Source: Cribrihabitans_A pelagius
GTDB taxonomy: Bacteria > Pseudomonadota > Alphaproteobacteria > Rhodobacterales > Rhodobacteraceae
Assembly (NCBI RefSeq): GCF_048820915.1
Contig: NZ_JBMERR010000054.1
Span: 1 to 5,074 of the forward strand
Direction: 5' to 3'
DNA length: 5,074 nucleotides
In this document: positions 4,949 to 5,074 of the stretch, piece by piece
Numbering within the stretch: position 1 is the stretch's first letter
How the letters are laid out: the number at the start of each line of letters is the position of its first letter
Translations under genes and position numbers: made by a program
The notes under the pieces: model-generated
The model's input: only the letters and a program-made list of their open reading frames with translations
Told to the model about the DNA's origin: nothing
Database searches by the model: none

Positions 4949-5074
4949 GTTCTCTGTTTGCGGGATCGTCAAGTGCGGGTTCTATTGCCGTTCGGGGTCC
5001 TGGTTCTCTACGAAGTCGGTGTTTCCGCTTCCTGATGGCGTCCGGGAGCTGACCAGCCAGAATGTCATTCGCGA
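4949..5074. repeat. Right arm of 126-bp terminal inverted repeat
   Basis: This is the reverse complement of 2-127 with one mismatch (4970). The inner border is sharp at 4948/4949, just after GTAAGCG. On the plus strand the frame starting at 4950 is open to the window edge, preceded in frame by a stop at 4899-4901 but with no ATG. The arm probably continues beyond the window, so its full length is unknown. Confidence 0.93.

Noticed and set aside
1..5074. CRISPR array, tRNA or rRNA genes
   Set aside because: No regularly spaced repeats, no cloverleaf-like segments with conserved tRNA loops and no rRNA sequence were seen.

Overview
The base composition is high-GC with strongly GC-ending codons in most genes. 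The gene families present and an IS5/IS427-type insertion sequence together suggest an alphaproteobacterium, most likely a Rhodobacteraceae (Roseobacter-group) member. This placement is an inference from style and family resemblance only; the window has no rRNA or other phylogenetic marker.

Layout. Both window edges carry a 126-bp inverted repeat (2-127 and 4949-5074, one mismatch) that runs off both ends, so everything between lies inside a large inverted-repeat pair. Positions 128-270 hold no gene. They hold an AT-rich dyad, a 10-bp tandem repeat and a candidate sigma70 promoter. Positions 271-463 form a cobalamin (AdoCbl-type) riboswitch. A tight plus-strand operon follows: a 28-codon Cys/His-rich small ORF with a strong Shine-Dalgarno (511-597); a DUF1636-like cysteine protein (581-937); an ABC ATPase (934-1722); a periplasmic binding protein with a signal peptide (1737-2681); and a FecCD/BtuC-type permease (2683-3693). 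The genes overlap or nearly abut, which points to one transcript and translational coupling.

The operon reads as a vitamin B12 (or related corrinoid/cobalt-chelate) uptake system. The binding protein would capture the ligand in the periplasm, the permease would carry it across the inner membrane and the ATPase would power the step. The riboswitch would shut the operon down when intracellular cobalamin is sufficient. The DUF1636 protein and the small peptide have no established role here; metal or redox handling is a reasonable guess. No TonB-dependent outer-membrane receptor is in the window.

Immediately after the permease stop sits an 891-bp IS5-family element (3697-4587). Its transposase is split by an in-frame TGA next to a hairpin-forming insert, and it carries a Tyr-to-Cys change in the Y(2)R(3)E signature, so it is probably degenerate. 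Its second reading frame runs through the right IS end into a GC3-rich coding remnant ending at 4774. The region 4775-4948 has no gene; it holds a convincing intrinsic terminator and an 18-bp perfect palindrome just inside the right repeat arm. The permease's last ~90 codons show a sharp drop in GC3, hinting at a recombination boundary before the IS.
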